Assembly: GCF_050916235.1 (NCBI RefSeq)
Contig: NZ_CP104854.1
Location: 2,666,001-2,730,000, forward strand
Source: Maridesulfovibrio sp050916235
GTDB lineage: Bacteria > Desulfobacterota > Desulfovibrionia > Desulfovibrionales > Desulfovibrionaceae
Direction: 5' to 3'
DNA length: 64,000 nt
A model generated the notes under the pieces. The model was not told where the DNA came from. It saw nothing but the letters and a program-made list of their open reading frames with translations, and did no database searches. Both the position numbers and the translations under genes were made by a program. This document shows, piece after piece, positions 8,786 through 17,355 of this stretch (its first letter is position 1; the number at the start of each line of letters is the position of its first letter).

Positions 8786-9679
8786 CTAAACTTTATCGGG
8801 CTTGCTGACGCTGACCACGGGGCAGTTGGCCCTGAGGATCACCTGTTCAACAGTAGAGCCGATACGTGCTCTTTCCGGATCAAGCTCGTTGGTATGGTGA
8901 GCGAGGCAGACAAGGTCCACGCCCTTTTCACGCGCGAGTTTGACGATTTCGACGTAAGGAATTCCTTCCCAGACTTCGATATCATAGTTCTTGAAATCAC
9001 CCATGAGCGGTACGTAGGTATCACGAATACGCTTGCGGGCAGCAATGAGGCGTTCCTCGATTTCATTCTGGTCCAGAACCTTGCCGCTGATGTCCAGGGC
9101 ATGGAAGATAGTCAGGTCGCAGTCGAGTTCACGGGCTGTGGACAGAGCGAATTTGAATGCGCTCTCAGCCTGCTTGGAGAAGTCGGTACCAAAAAGGATG
9201 TTGGAGAACCCGCCCCAGTAGGAGGCAGATTCACGGTGTACTGAAAGGACCGGGCAGCGGGCAGCCTTGGCTACCTTCTGCAGGGTGCTTCCGGGGTAGC
9301 CCTTGTGGAAGGATGCGTTCTCACCGGAGCTTGCAGCCATGACGATGAGATCGGAATCCGCCTTGCGGGCTTCGCGAAGGATTTCGCGGGCAGGAACACC
9401 GGTGGTCAGAACGATCTTGGCGTTGTCAGTACCTTCGAACTGTTTGGCAAAGGTGGTCTTGAGTTCCTCTTCGACCCAGGAGAGATAATCTTCGTCTATC
9501 TCAATTTCTTCACCGGTACGAACGTCGTTTACAACGTGGGAGAATGCCTTGGTAGGCACACCTACAACATGGAAGATCGTTACTTCAGAGCCGTAGCGCT
9601 TCGCCATGTCGAAGGCTACGCGGGCGGCTCCGAAGCTCGCAGGAGATCCGGTAGTCGCCAAAAGGATTTTCTTAAACAT
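8786..9679 (-). CDS. Tandem universal stress protein (two UspA domains)
   Basis: 297 residues with two Usp domains, about 1-147 and 155-297. Each begins with the typical strand (KKILLATTGS and SNILFGTDFS). Each ends with the nucleotide-loop pattern G-S-T-xx-V (GYPGSTLQKVAK, RIGSTVEQVIL) followed by CPVLSV/CPVVSV. The G-x2-G-x9-G-S/T pattern suggests ATP binding in both. It lies 61 bases after hmcF on the same strand and before the Rrf1-like receivers, so it is probably co-transcribed with hmc. The hmc operon of D. vulgaris, as I know it, has rrf1 directly after hmcF, so this gene is an addition. A role in coupling energy status to the Hmc complex is inference only. Confidence 0.9.
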   Translation of the reverse strand: MFKKILLATTGSPASFGAARVAFDMAKRYGSEVTIFHVVGVPTKAFSHVVNDVRTGEEIEIDEDYLSWVEEELKTTFAKQFEGTDNAKIVLTTGVPAREILREARKADSDLIVMAASSGENASFHKGYPGSTLQKVAKAARCPVLSVHRESASYWGGFSNILFGTDFSKQAESAFKFALSTARELDCDLTIFHALDISGKVLDQNEIEERLIAARKRIRDTYVPLMGDFKNYDIEVWEGIPYVEIVKLAREKGVDLVCLAHHTNELDPERARIGSTVEQVILRANCPVVSVSKPDKV

Positions 9680-9740
9680 GTGACACCTCGTTCGTTGCGG
9701 ACAATATCAGATAATCACCGGCCCTTGCGGGCCGGTGCCA

Positions 9741-11129
9741 CTACCATTCGACGCGCATGCCTTCGGGCAGGTCCAGCATACCAATAACCAGAGGCTTCAG
9801 GAAGGACCAGCGGATGCCGATCTCATACTCTTCCTCGAGGTCACGGATAGCATCCCAGCAGTTATGGCAAGGTGCGATAACAAGCTTGCAGCCGGTTGCG
9901 AGGATCTGATCCATCTTTTTACGCAGTGCAACGTTACGCTGAGGGCGGTACAGGCCGACTCCGTTGAATCCGCCACCACCACCGCAGCAGTAGTTGTGTT
10001 CTTTGTTGGGTGCCATTTCCACGAAGTAGCCGGGTTCGACTATGTAGCTGATGATCTCCCTGGTGATTTCCTTCAGACCGTGGTTACGCACGTAGTTGCA
10101 GGAGTCCTGCAGGGTTACGGGTTCCTTGATCCGTTTTGCGGGGTCGATCTTCAGCTTGCCTTCGCGCAGAGCTTCGGCCAGCCATTCCACGTAGTGGATG
10201 TAGGGCTTGGGGGGAAGTCCGTCAGGACGTCCGACCCAGTAGGGGCCTTCGATTACGGTAGCACGGTGTGCGTGGCCGCACTCGGTACCGATAACCCTTT
10301 TGGGGTTGAGGCGCTCAATGGCGGAGTACACGTTATTGACGTTGTCCTTGCAACATTCCCAGTCGCCGGCAAACATGGAAAGTGAGGTCTGTTCCCATCC
10401 CTCGGAAGGAACGGTCCAGTTTTCACCGGCCACGTGGAAGAGGATAGCAGCTTCTGCCACGTCTTCCGGATAGTGCTTGGGCTCACGGGCGTTACAGGTG
10501 TACATGATGTCAGCGTCCTGCTTGTCCACGGGAATTTCCAGGCCGGGCCACTCTTCAGAGGTTTCTTCGGCCATCCATTCACATGTTTCAACCCAGTCCT
10601 CGGTGCTGACGTCCATCTGTGCACGGTATACGCGGTGCATACCGGAACCGATTTTCAGTTCCCAGGGAACGAAGCCCTGAGAATAGAGAAGGCCGCGCAG
10701 GTAAGAGAACATGACGCCCATGTCGATGCCGTGGGGGCAGTACATGCCGCAGCGGTTGCAGCAGGTGCACTGTGACCACGCCACTTTCATGCAGTGACGC
10801 ATGAACTCGTTGGATACTTGTCCTTTCTTCTTGACGATGTGTCCGAGGGTGGACTGGATCTTGTACGAGGGTACCTGTTCGGGTACGCAGTCGTTGACCT
10901 GATAAAGGAAGCAGCTGTCGGCACAAAGTCCGCAGTGAGCGCAGATCTCAAGCCAGGTTTTGGTCCTGGACTTCATGGTCTTCTGGATGGTGGACCACAG
11001 CAGATTGCTATCTACGTCCAGCTCTTCCATTTCAGCATAATATTGCTTGCCGCTCTTGTCCGCCAGAGTCAGCTTGAGCTGCTCTTCGGTATTGATCGGC
11101 TGTCTGTTACAAAGTTTACCTTGAGGCAT
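9741..11129 (-). CDS. hmcF: HmcF, cytoplasmic iron-sulfur (HdrD-like) subunit of the Hmc complex
   Basis: A 462-residue protein with two [4Fe-4S] motifs near the N-terminus, C63/C66/C69/C73 and C121/C124/C127/C131-P. Two cysteine-rich CCG-type regions follow (around WECC...TECG and the YCCGGGGG...APCHNC segment). This is the layout of HdrD/DsrK-type proteins, which work at heterodisulfide- or thiol-like redox centres in the cytoplasm. It is the last of six hmc genes and 34 bases after hmcE. The length is close to the 52.7-kDa protein of the D. vulgaris operon. In the complex it should exchange electrons with the membrane cytochrome b HmcE and thereby link periplasmic HmcA to a cytoplasmic reductant or oxidant that is still debated. 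Confidence 0.95.
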   Translation of the reverse strand: MPQGKLCNRQPINTEEQLKLTLADKSGKQYYAEMEELDVDSNLLWSTIQKTMKSRTKTWLEICAHCGLCADSCFLYQVNDCVPEQVPSYKIQSTLGHIVKKKGQVSNEFMRHCMKVAWSQCTCCNRCGMYCPHGIDMGVMFSYLRGLLYSQGFVPWELKIGSGMHRVYRAQMDVSTEDWVETCEWMAEETSEEWPGLEIPVDKQDADIMYTCNAREPKHYPEDVAEAAILFHVAGENWTVPSEGWEQTSLSMFAGDWECCKDNVNNVYSAIERLNPKRVIGTECGHAHRATVIEGPYWVGRPDGLPPKPYIHYVEWLAEALREGKLKIDPAKRIKEPVTLQDSCNYVRNHGLKEITREIISYIVEPGYFVEMAPNKEHNYCCGGGGGFNGVGLYRPQRNVALRKKMDQILATGCKLVIAPCHNCWDAIRDLEEEYEIGIRWSFLKPLVIGMLDLPEGMRVEW

Positions 11130-11163
11130 TTTGCTTCTCCTCTATGTGGCTATGTTGGTCCTG

Positions 11164-11841
11164 TTACCAGGAGAAGGTGGAGCCTTTCAAACCGCCGCGC
11201 TTGATGCCGTAGTCCATTCCGAGCTGTGCACGGGAACAGAAGAAAAGCACGCAGTGGCTGAGTTTGGTGAAAGGCAGACACAGCAGCCAGATTTCTCCGG
11301 TGATGATGTGTGCCAGCAGCCAGAACTGGTAATCACCCATCTGGTAGCGGGCGATGAGTCCGGTCACGAAAGGTGCCACAGTGATCACCAGCAGCAGATA
11401 ATCATAAGCTGTGGTGAGAATTCTAACTTCCGGGAGTGCAATGCGGCGCAGGATGATGGCAACGCAGGCCACGATTACAGTCCAGGACAGCAGGTCGGCC
11501 AGGAACGCAGGCATCTGCGGCAGGCTGAAGCCCAGGTTTTCCTGCAGCATGGTGTTGTGTGCAGCAAGGAAAATGGGGGTTGCGAGCAGTCCGATGTGGA
11601 AAGCAAAGAATATGAAGGTAAAACCGGGCTTTTTTCTCCAGCCGCGGGCACCCACGGGGTTAAGCCAGGATATGATTGATCTGAATGCACCTTTAAGTCC
11701 ATAGGACAGATGGGGCAGGTATGCCACGCGGTCGAGCTGCTGGCTGAGGCCCTTGAAGTAGAGCACTATGCGAACCAGCAGGCCGCCGAAGCTGATCGCG
11801 AAAACCAGCCAGAGCATGGGCCCGGTCAGAAGTTCGTACAT
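11164..11841 (-). CDS. hmcE: HmcE, membrane cytochrome b-type subunit
   Basis: 225 residues with about five membrane segments. Histidines suited to haem b ligation occur inside them (FAFHIGLLATP, LAAHNTML, LLAHIITGEI, KLSHCVLFF). This is the DsrM/NarI-like gamma-subunit type that passes electrons between quinone or periplasmic carriers and a cytoplasmic HdrD-like partner, here HmcF. It follows hmcD by 23 bases, which fits co-transcription. Length agrees with the 25.3-kDa protein of the D. vulgaris hmc operon. Confidence 0.93.
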   Translation of the reverse strand: MYELLTGPMLWLVFAISFGGLLVRIVLYFKGLSQQLDRVAYLPHLSYGLKGAFRSIISWLNPVGARGWRKKPGFTFIFFAFHIGLLATPIFLAAHNTMLQENLGFSLPQMPAFLADLLSWTVIVACVAIILRRIALPEVRILTTAYDYLLLVITVAPFVTGLIARYQMGDYQFWLLAHIITGEIWLLCLPFTKLSHCVLFFCSRAQLGMDYGIKRGGLKGSTFSW

Positions 11842-11864
11842 TTTGTTTCTCCTCGAGTGTCGGC

Positions 11865-12026
11865 TTAGTGGTGGTCGCCGTAGTTCTTCTTGTTTTCGTC
11901 ACGGTAGGCCTTTCCACCCATGAGGAACTGCCAGAACAGGGTGACGCCAACCAGTGCTCCGCCCATGAAAAGGTATACTATGCCTTTAGTGAAAGTGTAG
12001 TATTCCTGAAGGTTATGTGCTTCCAT
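11865..12026 (-). CDS. hmcD: HmcD, small single-span membrane subunit
   Basis: A 53-residue frame between hmcC and hmcE, found by direct translation from the ATG at 12026 to TAA at 11865. The protein has a polar N-terminus (MEAHNLQEYYTFTKG), one membrane span (about 16-37, GIVYLFMGGALVGVTLFW) and a basic, His-ending tail (YGDHH). Size and place match the 5.8-kDa HmcD of D. vulgaris. It probably helps assemble or stabilise the NrfD-like HmcC and cytochrome b HmcE. An AAGGAGACACAC sequence precedes the start. Its shortness makes it easy to miss in automatic annotation. Confidence 0.93.
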   Translation of the reverse strand: MEAHNLQEYYTFTKGIVYLFMGGALVGVTLFWQFLMGGKAYRDENKKNYGDHH

Positions 12027-12047
12027 TTGTGTGTCTCCTTGGACGGC

Positions 12048-13220
12048 CTAGTGGTCGCCCTTGTAGTCGGGATGCTCAAAGAAGATAGGCATCCTGGTGG
12101 TGATGAAACGGAAAATCACTACACCGAGGGTAACGATGAATACTGAGATTCCGATTTCCATCATGCTGGGGAAGTACCTTTCGGCTGAAGGCAGATGGTA
12201 GTTGAACGCAACCATGGACACGTTGAACCTGTTGAAAACGATGCCAAGCACGGTGATGATGGCGGCTTTCTTGATCAGGCCGATGTTTTTGTCGCGAACA
12301 CCCACAGCATAGAGGAAGCAGGGCAGGGCTACGAAGCCGAGTATTTCGGTAAGGAACAACAGGCCGTAACCGGTGGTCAGGTAGTGCCAGTTGTTGTCGT
12401 ACGCAACGCCGATCATCTTGATGAAGAAGTAACCGAAGAGAACCAGGGAGGCGGCTTTACCGAATCCGAGGATAACACCGTCGTGGTGCTTCAGGTATTC
12501 TTCATCCATCATGCGGTGCATGGCCTTGTGGGAAAGGGTTCCCTCGAAGATGACCATGGACATACCTGCTGCGATACTTGAAACGAAGAAGTAAAGCGGC
12601 ATGTATGGGGAGTACCACAGCGGATGGAGCTTGGAAGGTGCGATTGTGTACAGTGCGCCAAGGGAAGACTGGTGCAGGGTGGAGAGCACAACGCCGAAGA
12701 TGGTCAGAGCCAGAGTCAGTTTGACAATCACGCCTCTGATTTTCTTCCAGCCCAGCCATTCGAACATGGCCGGAGTGAACTCGATGAAGAGCACAGTCAG
12801 GTAGAGCATAACGCACAGACCCACTTCGAAGAGCAGAGAGGTTGTACCCTGCTGGTAGAAGATGGGGTAAGGCAGGCGCCAGGGACGACCAAGGTCGTAC
12901 TGCAGTGCGAATACAACCAGGGCGTAGCCTAGGAACGCGGTCAGGATCGCCGGACGTACAGCGGAATGAAAGCGCTTGAGTCCGAAGATGTAGCAGGCTG
13001 CGGAGGTGGTGTAACCGCCGGCAGCGAGAGCAACACCGCAGAGCAGGTCGAAACCGATCCAGATACCCCAGGGGTTGTTGTCATCAAGGTTGGTTACAGA
13101 GCCGATACCCTTGGTGAACCTGATCACGGTGATGACCAGACCCACGAGGATGATAGCACCGGCTACCAGATTGAAGGTATTAAAGGCCGATTTAGGGCCG
13201 TTGTTTGCGGGAGTAGACAT
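12048..13220 (-). CDS. hmcC: HmcC, NrfD/PsrC-type integral membrane subunit
   Basis: 390 residues with about ten membrane segments, beginning with a short cytoplasmic tail and then GAIILVGLVITVI. It belongs to the NrfD/PsrC family, which anchors ferredoxin-like subunits and can interact with quinones, although no redox cofactor is bound. The ATG shares its A with the TAA stop of hmcB (TAATG at 13220), so translation is coupled. HmcC should be the membrane anchor for the periplasmic HmcB and HmcA. Size agrees with the 43.1-kDa protein of D. vulgaris. Confidence 0.95.
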   Translation of the reverse strand: MSTPANNGPKSAFNTFNLVAGAIILVGLVITVIRFTKGIGSVTNLDDNNPWGIWIGFDLLCGVALAAGGYTTSAACYIFGLKRFHSAVRPAILTAFLGYALVVFALQYDLGRPWRLPYPIFYQQGTTSLLFEVGLCVMLYLTVLFIEFTPAMFEWLGWKKIRGVIVKLTLALTIFGVVLSTLHQSSLGALYTIAPSKLHPLWYSPYMPLYFFVSSIAAGMSMVIFEGTLSHKAMHRMMDEEYLKHHDGVILGFGKAASLVLFGYFFIKMIGVAYDNNWHYLTTGYGLLFLTEILGFVALPCFLYAVGVRDKNIGLIKKAAIITVLGIVFNRFNVSMVAFNYHLPSAERYFPSMMEIGISVFIVTLGVVIFRFITTRMPIFFEHPDYKGDH

Positions 13221-14281
13221 TAGGATTCCTCCTTCTCGCCGTTTTCAGCCTTTTCTTCCTCTTTGGGATTGAGGGCTTCTTCCACGGCTTTCTTGACCTC
13301 TACTTCGATCTTGCGCTTGTTGGCCACGTCAGCTTTCTCAAGAGCTTCGGCGAGGGTCTTTTCTGCTTCAGCACTTGCTCTTGCGATTGCTTTTTCCACA
13401 GCTTCCTTGCGCTCTTCATCGGCAATCTTGCTGTTGCGTTTGCTTACAGCGTAGATGCCGCCGAGAAGGACGGGCCACAGGCCTGCAACCATGGGAACTG
13501 CTGCCAGTGCTCCGGCAGTGAGTTCAGGAGCGGACTTGGTGCCGAGGTCTTCACGCATGCCGATTTCGCTGAAAGGAACACCGGAGAGGTACATCCAGCT
13601 GGTTCCGCCCATTTCACGCTCACCGTAGATGTGGTCAACGTAACGGTCGGGGTTGCGGCGGATGCGCTCGCGGGCGATCTTGATAAGTTCATCCCTCTCA
13701 CCGAAAACAAGTGCTTCCTTGGGGCAGCCCTCAACACAGCCGGGCAGTTTGCCTTCGGCCAGACGGGGAGCACACATGGTGCACTTCATGACCCTGGGGG
13801 TCAGGGGCTCGTCATATTCGTAAGTCGGGATTTCAAAGGGGCAGGCAACCATGCAGTAGCGGCAGCCTACACAGACCGACTCATCATAAACAACTGCTCC
13901 GTTGGGCAGCTTCTTGAATGCTTTAACAAAGCAAGCGGAGGCACAGGCCGGCTCAAGACAGTGGTTGCACTGGGACTTGCGGAAAACGGGTTTTCCCTGT
14001 CCGTTGTACTTGTTGACCACGGTGAAGGTCTTGGCGTCGGTTCTGCGTTTTTCGTCCAGCACGGAAAGGTCGTCGAATTTCTTCTCGGGTTCGGGAAGAT
14101 TGTTGACCTTGTTACATGCTGCTTCACACTTGCGACAGCCGATGCAGCGGGTAGCATCGAAGAGTACACCCTTACTTCCGGGATAACCCTTGAACTCCTT
14201 GCCTGCGGCCTCGGCACCTGCGGGGAGTGCGGCTCCCACGCAGGTTGCGCCCAGCACTCCGAGGAATGTTCTGCGTAACAT
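13220..14281 (-). CDS. hmcB: HmcB, periplasmic four-cluster ferredoxin subunit with membrane tail
   Basis: 353 residues. The N-terminus MLRRTFLGVLGATCVGAA looks like a twin-arginine signal. Sixteen cysteines form four [4Fe-4S] sites: C46/49/52/56, C105/108/113/117, C137/140/143/147 and C167/170/182/186, as in DmsB/NrfC-type electron-transfer subunits. A membrane segment follows (about 262-283). The last 70 residues are an Ala/Glu/Lys-rich helix, probably coiled coil, that would lie in the cytoplasm. HmcB carries electrons between the HmcA haems and the membrane subunits. It is placed 29 bases after hmcA and overlaps hmcC by one base. Confidence 0.95.
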   Translation of the reverse strand: MLRRTFLGVLGATCVGAALPAGAEAAGKEFKGYPGSKGVLFDATRCIGCRKCEAACNKVNNLPEPEKKFDDLSVLDEKRRTDAKTFTVVNKYNGQGKPVFRKSQCNHCLEPACASACFVKAFKKLPNGAVVYDESVCVGCRYCMVACPFEIPTYEYDEPLTPRVMKCTMCAPRLAEGKLPGCVEGCPKEALVFGERDELIKIARERIRRNPDRYVDHIYGEREMGGTSWMYLSGVPFSEIGMREDLGTKSAPELTAGALAAVPMVAGLWPVLLGGIYAVSKRNSKIADEERKEAVEKAIARASAEAEKTLAEALEKADVANKRKIEVEVKKAVEEALNPKEEEKAENGEKEES

Positions 14282-14310
14282 TTATCTGTTCTCCTTCAGG
14301 CTATCCGTTA

Positions 14311-15948
14311 CTATTTCTTCGCGTGACATGCGGTGCAGTCAGTTGAAGCAGGCTTCTTGAGGTTCATGGTGTCATGACAGGTCATGCACTGAACGTGGTA
14401 AGCAGCCTTGAGGGCCGGACGTCCGTCCTGAATTTGGCCTCCGTGACAGCTTGCACAGCTCGGCGGAGTCGCGCTGGCAGGGCTGTTGTGGTGGCAGCTT
14501 CCGCACACGGTGAGAGGTGTGTTGTGGAAGGTGTTGGCCATCTGGTCATTTTTCATGCCCTCGACCAAGCTCATGATGATCTTGCGGTGGGGCAGCTTGC
14601 TGGCCTTGTATTCATTTTCGAGGACGTTGATGGTCACGAATTCAGGGATGTCCTTTTCTGCAACCAGAGTCGGGGAGGAAGGACGCTCCAGAATCAGCGA
14701 AGAAGCCATGGCTGCCTTGGCGGAGGCATCCATGGAGACGGGCTCGCTGGAAGTGGAGGCGGGGCCGTTATGACAGGCCGCACAGGTTTCCTCGGACTTG
14801 ACTGCATTGCTGGGCATCAGCTCGTGACAGCCTGCACATTTGGGGTCTTTCTGTTTTACAGCGTGACAGCCAACACAGGATTTGGTGCTGTCAACTTTGT
14901 GCATGGCCTTCTCAAGAGTAACGAAACCGCCTTCCTTGGAACCACGAACGGTGTGACATGAGGAACAAGCCTTGTTCATGGTTTCATGGTGACAGGAGCT
15001 GCAGGAGTCAGTGTAGTTTTCATGAGCTTTGTGGTTGAAAGCTACGGAAGCCATGGTGGCTTTTACTGCTGCATTTTCCTGTACAGGTGCGGTGAGCAGA
15101 ACTGCGTCAGGCTGTTTTCTGGGCAGTCGGGGCAGAGTGCCTCCCAATTTTTTCAGAACAGCGGCGTTGTCTACCTTGAGTTCTGCAGCCTGGGTCTGGC
15201 CATGACAGCCTGCACATTCGGCAGGACCGGTCTTTTCGGCCTTGGCAGCTTTCATTTCAAGGTGGCAGGATACGCACTGGCCGTGGTAAGCTTCGGAGGT
15301 GGTCAGTTTGACATCGCCTTCAGGCTTTGCAGTGTGGCAGACGCTGCAGTTGTCTTCCTGACCTTTCACGTACTCAAGCTTTTTGCTGAGCTTGTTGTAC
15401 TCGTGGTGGCAGCTTCCACAGTTGGTGTCCTGACCCTGATCTTTGGCGATGAGCTTGGAACCCCAGTGACGGTAGTGGAGGATGTTCTCCATACTTGCGG
15501 GAGCCCTGTCAGCGCTCAGTTCGGGGTCAGCAACGTGACAGCTGCGGCATTCGCCGACCTGAGGTCCGGTTTTCTTTCCGGCCTTTGCATCGGCAGCGTG
15601 ACAGCTGATACAACCGTTGTGGTAAATTTCTTTGAGCTGTTCAGGAGTGCCGTTTTCAAGTCTGTTGAACTTGTAAGAGATGGCACCATCTTTTTTCTGG
15701 TGGCAGGCAGTACAGTCTTTGCCCTGCTCGGCCACCGCCTTGCTGTGTGTATCGTGGAGAAACACAACCGCAGGCAGTTCCAGTTTTTCCTGAGCGGCGA
15801 TAGTGTCGATCATAATAAGATCAGGACGCTTATTGCCATTTTCCTGGGGGGTTCCGACCATGCTCAGCGCTTCCATGTGGAAGCCGAGCACCCCTGCCAG
15901 GACAATCAGGATACCGGACAATCGCAATAGTTTCTTTCCGTTTGCCAT
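14311..15948 (-). CDS. hmcA: HmcA, 16-haem high-molecular-weight cytochrome c
   Basis: 545 residues with a signal peptide (about 1-30, MANGKKLLRLSGILIVLAGV then an Ala-Ser region) and exactly sixteen CXXCH motifs, beginning with CTACH near residue 79 and ending with CTACH five residues before the end. Sixteen c-type haems and this length define HmcA. It is a periplasmic multihaem cytochrome built of cytochrome c3-like modules, and it accepts electrons from hydrogenases via type I cytochrome c3. It is the first gene of hmcABCDEF. A 640-base region upstream holds two inverted repeats suited to a repressor. Plus-strand open frames opposite it come from the biased Cys/His codon use. Confidence 0.97.
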   Translation of the reverse strand: MANGKKLLRLSGILIVLAGVLGFHMEALSMVGTPQENGNKRPDLIMIDTIAAQEKLELPAVVFLHDTHSKAVAEQGKDCTACHQKKDGAISYKFNRLENGTPEQLKEIYHNGCISCHAADAKAGKKTGPQVGECRSCHVADPELSADRAPASMENILHYRHWGSKLIAKDQGQDTNCGSCHHEYNKLSKKLEYVKGQEDNCSVCHTAKPEGDVKLTTSEAYHGQCVSCHLEMKAAKAEKTGPAECAGCHGQTQAAELKVDNAAVLKKLGGTLPRLPRKQPDAVLLTAPVQENAAVKATMASVAFNHKAHENYTDSCSSCHHETMNKACSSCHTVRGSKEGGFVTLEKAMHKVDSTKSCVGCHAVKQKDPKCAGCHELMPSNAVKSEETCAACHNGPASTSSEPVSMDASAKAAMASSLILERPSSPTLVAEKDIPEFVTINVLENEYKASKLPHRKIIMSLVEGMKNDQMANTFHNTPLTVCGSCHHNSPASATPPSCASCHGGQIQDGRPALKAAYHVQCMTCHDTMNLKKPASTDCTACHAKK

Positions 15949-16119
15949 GATATCGATCCCCTCTCATGCAATTGGACTCTAAGCCTTATGCTTAGGACCT
16001 TTGTTGCCCCGTCCAGTGTCAGCCCTGTTAATCTTCGCGGCTTTATCCTCCATGGAAATCCGCTCTAAATAGAAAAACGGGACACACCGATCCGACGCGC
16101 CTCATTCCCCATTCGTTGG

Positions 16120-16137
16120 GGGGGTATTAATACCCCC
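16120..16137. promoter_or_regulatory. Perfect 18-bp palindrome upstream of hmcA, candidate operator
   Basis: GGGGGTATTAATACCCCC is a perfect inverted repeat about 172 bases before the hmcA start. It lies just downstream of the promoter-like -10 at 16152-16157 when read towards hmcA. Dimeric repressors of the Rrf2 family bind palindromes of about this size, and rrf2 is encoded in the same cluster, but no consensus is available here to prove the match. Confidence 0.5.
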
Positions 16138-16151
16138 TCTCTAGATGGGTT

Positions 16152-16181
16152 TTTATACCTGCTCGATAGGTATGTTATTAA
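16152..16181 (-). promoter_or_regulatory. Candidate hmcA promoter overlapping an inverted repeat
   Basis: On the minus strand a TATAAA (-10, 16152-16157) follows a weak TTAATA (-35, 16176-16181) with an 18-base spacer. The inverted repeat ATACCT (16155-16160) / AGGTAT (16168-16173) covers the -10 and half of the spacer, which is where a repressor would block RNA polymerase. The promoter would give a leader of about 195 bases. The -35 is poor, so the call is tentative. Confidence 0.35.
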
Positions 16182-16588
16182 TCAAGGTCACGTCAAGGGG
16201 GTTTCGCAAAAATCGAAGGCTTGAATTCAGCTGACGACAGTACCTGCCCGCATCGTCAGTTTTGATATGTGCTTTGAGATTGTTTAATCTTTATGATACT
16301 AAAATATCAGTATAAATTTTATGTAACGCTATATATTAGTTTTATGATTAATGAAATATATATGGTCGGGTTTATCCCTACTGTACTGGTGTGAATTGGT
16401 GGTAGTCGGAGATAATTATTGCGCTTTCCATAATGCAATTTTTCAGCTTTGGTATGGCAAAATAATCCACTAAAAATTATAAATTTGAAACTGTACCTAT
16501 TGGTATGGGTGTGTCTGTGTGTTGAGCAGTACAGCAAGACGTGCTATTTTTGATGATCAGTGGGAGATAATTTTATGAGAGGTAATTG

Positions 16589-17284
16589 ATGATGAGAACT
16601 CTTGGAATCGTGGGTGGCATGAGCTGGGAATCGACCGCCACCTATTACAGGTTGTTGAATGAGGGCGTCAGGGAGCGGGCAGGGGGACTTCATTCCTGTC
16701 CGATGGTCCTGCACAGCGTAGATTTCGCACCATTTGCGGAGAATATGGGTGTTAATGACTGGGAATCCATTACCAATGGTTTGGTGCATGCTGCGAAAAG
16801 CGTCGAATCAGGCGGAGCCAATGCAGTCGTTATCGCTACGAATACTATGCACAAGGCTGCTCCGGAAGTTCAGGCGGCTGTAGACATTCCTCTGCTGCAT
16901 ATGGCTGATGCAATTGCTGCCGGCGCGAAAAAAGCAGGTGCCTCCAAGCTGGGACTGCTTGGAACAGCCTTCACCATGGAGCAGGATTTCCTGTCACGCC
17001 CGCTTATGGAAAAATACGGACTTGAAGTCATTGTACCGGGCAATGAGGGGCGTTCCCTTGTGCACAGGACCATTTTTGACGAGCTTTGTTGCGGTAAAAT
17101 TATCGATAAGACCAGATGTGATTATATATCAATAATTAATAGCCTGATTGAGGCTGGAGCAGATGCAATTGTGCTCGGCTGTACCGAGATAGGCCTGCTG
17201 GTCCGTGCGGAAGATGTCTCGGTTCCGCTTATCGATACGGTTCATGCCCATGTTGAGCTGGCTCTGGAGTATGTGTTCAGTTAG
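16589..17284 (+). CDS. Aspartate/glutamate racemase superfamily protein (YgeA-like amino-acid racemase)
   Basis: 231 residues; the ATG at 16589 has AGAGG six bases upstream. The start LGIVGGMSWESTATYY and the C-terminal GCTEI (C198 with this start) are the hallmarks of the PLP-independent Asp/Glu racemase fold. The first catalytic position, normally Cys in xCNTxH, is Thr here (IATNTMH, about T84). The same Thr/Cys pair is known from E. coli YgeA, a broad-range amino-acid racemase, rather than true Asp or Glu racemases with two cysteines. It would therefore interconvert L- and D-amino acids of an unknown set in the cytoplasm. It stands alone, divergent from hmcA, and ends in a strong hairpin. 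Confidence 0.85.
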   Translation: MMRTLGIVGGMSWESTATYYRLLNEGVRERAGGLHSCPMVLHSVDFAPFAENMGVNDWESITNGLVHAAKSVESGGANAVVIATNTMHKAAPEVQAAVDIPLLHMADAIAAGAKKAGASKLGLLGTAFTMEQDFLSRPLMEKYGLEVIVPGNEGRSLVHRTIFDELCCGKIIDKTRCDYISIINSLIEAGADAIVLGCTEIGLLVRAEDVSVPLIDTVHAHVELALEYVFS

Positions 17285-17296
17285 CTTCGTGCAGTT

Positions 17297-17330
17297 TAAA
17301 GCCGGTATACTGTAAGTTATACCGGCTTTA
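17297..17330. terminator. Bidirectional rho-independent terminator
   Basis: Perfect 13-bp arms at 17297-17309 and 17318-17330 (core AAAGCCGGTATA / TATACCGGCTTT) with an 8-base loop and flanking A/T. It sits 13 bases after the racemase stop and 26 bases after the 3' end of the opposing lipoprotein gene, so it can serve both. Confidence 0.85.
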
Positions 17331-17355
17331 TTCGGATTGCATGGGTGTGAAACGG

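Larger units (their letters stand above)
15949..16588. other. Divergent intergenic region between hmcA and the racemase gene
   Basis: About 640 bases without a supported gene. The half near hmcA holds a small CTAAGC/GCTTAG hairpin just upstream of the start, a perfect 18-bp palindrome at 16120-16137 and a second inverted repeat at 16155-16173. The half near the racemase (about 16,260-16,560) is clearly AT-rich, and I see only weak promoter-like strings there. The short minus-strand frame at 16319-16537 has no ribosome site or family resemblance and is not called. Confidence 0.6.

Noticed and set aside
14986..15930. Long plus-strand open frame opposite hmcA
   Set aside because: It is the antisense of a 16-haem cytochrome gene whose Cys/His codons create few stops on the other strand; no ribosome site or family match.
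16319..16537. 72-codon minus-strand frame in the hmcA-racemase gap
   Set aside because: AT-rich, no ribosome site, no recognisable protein features.
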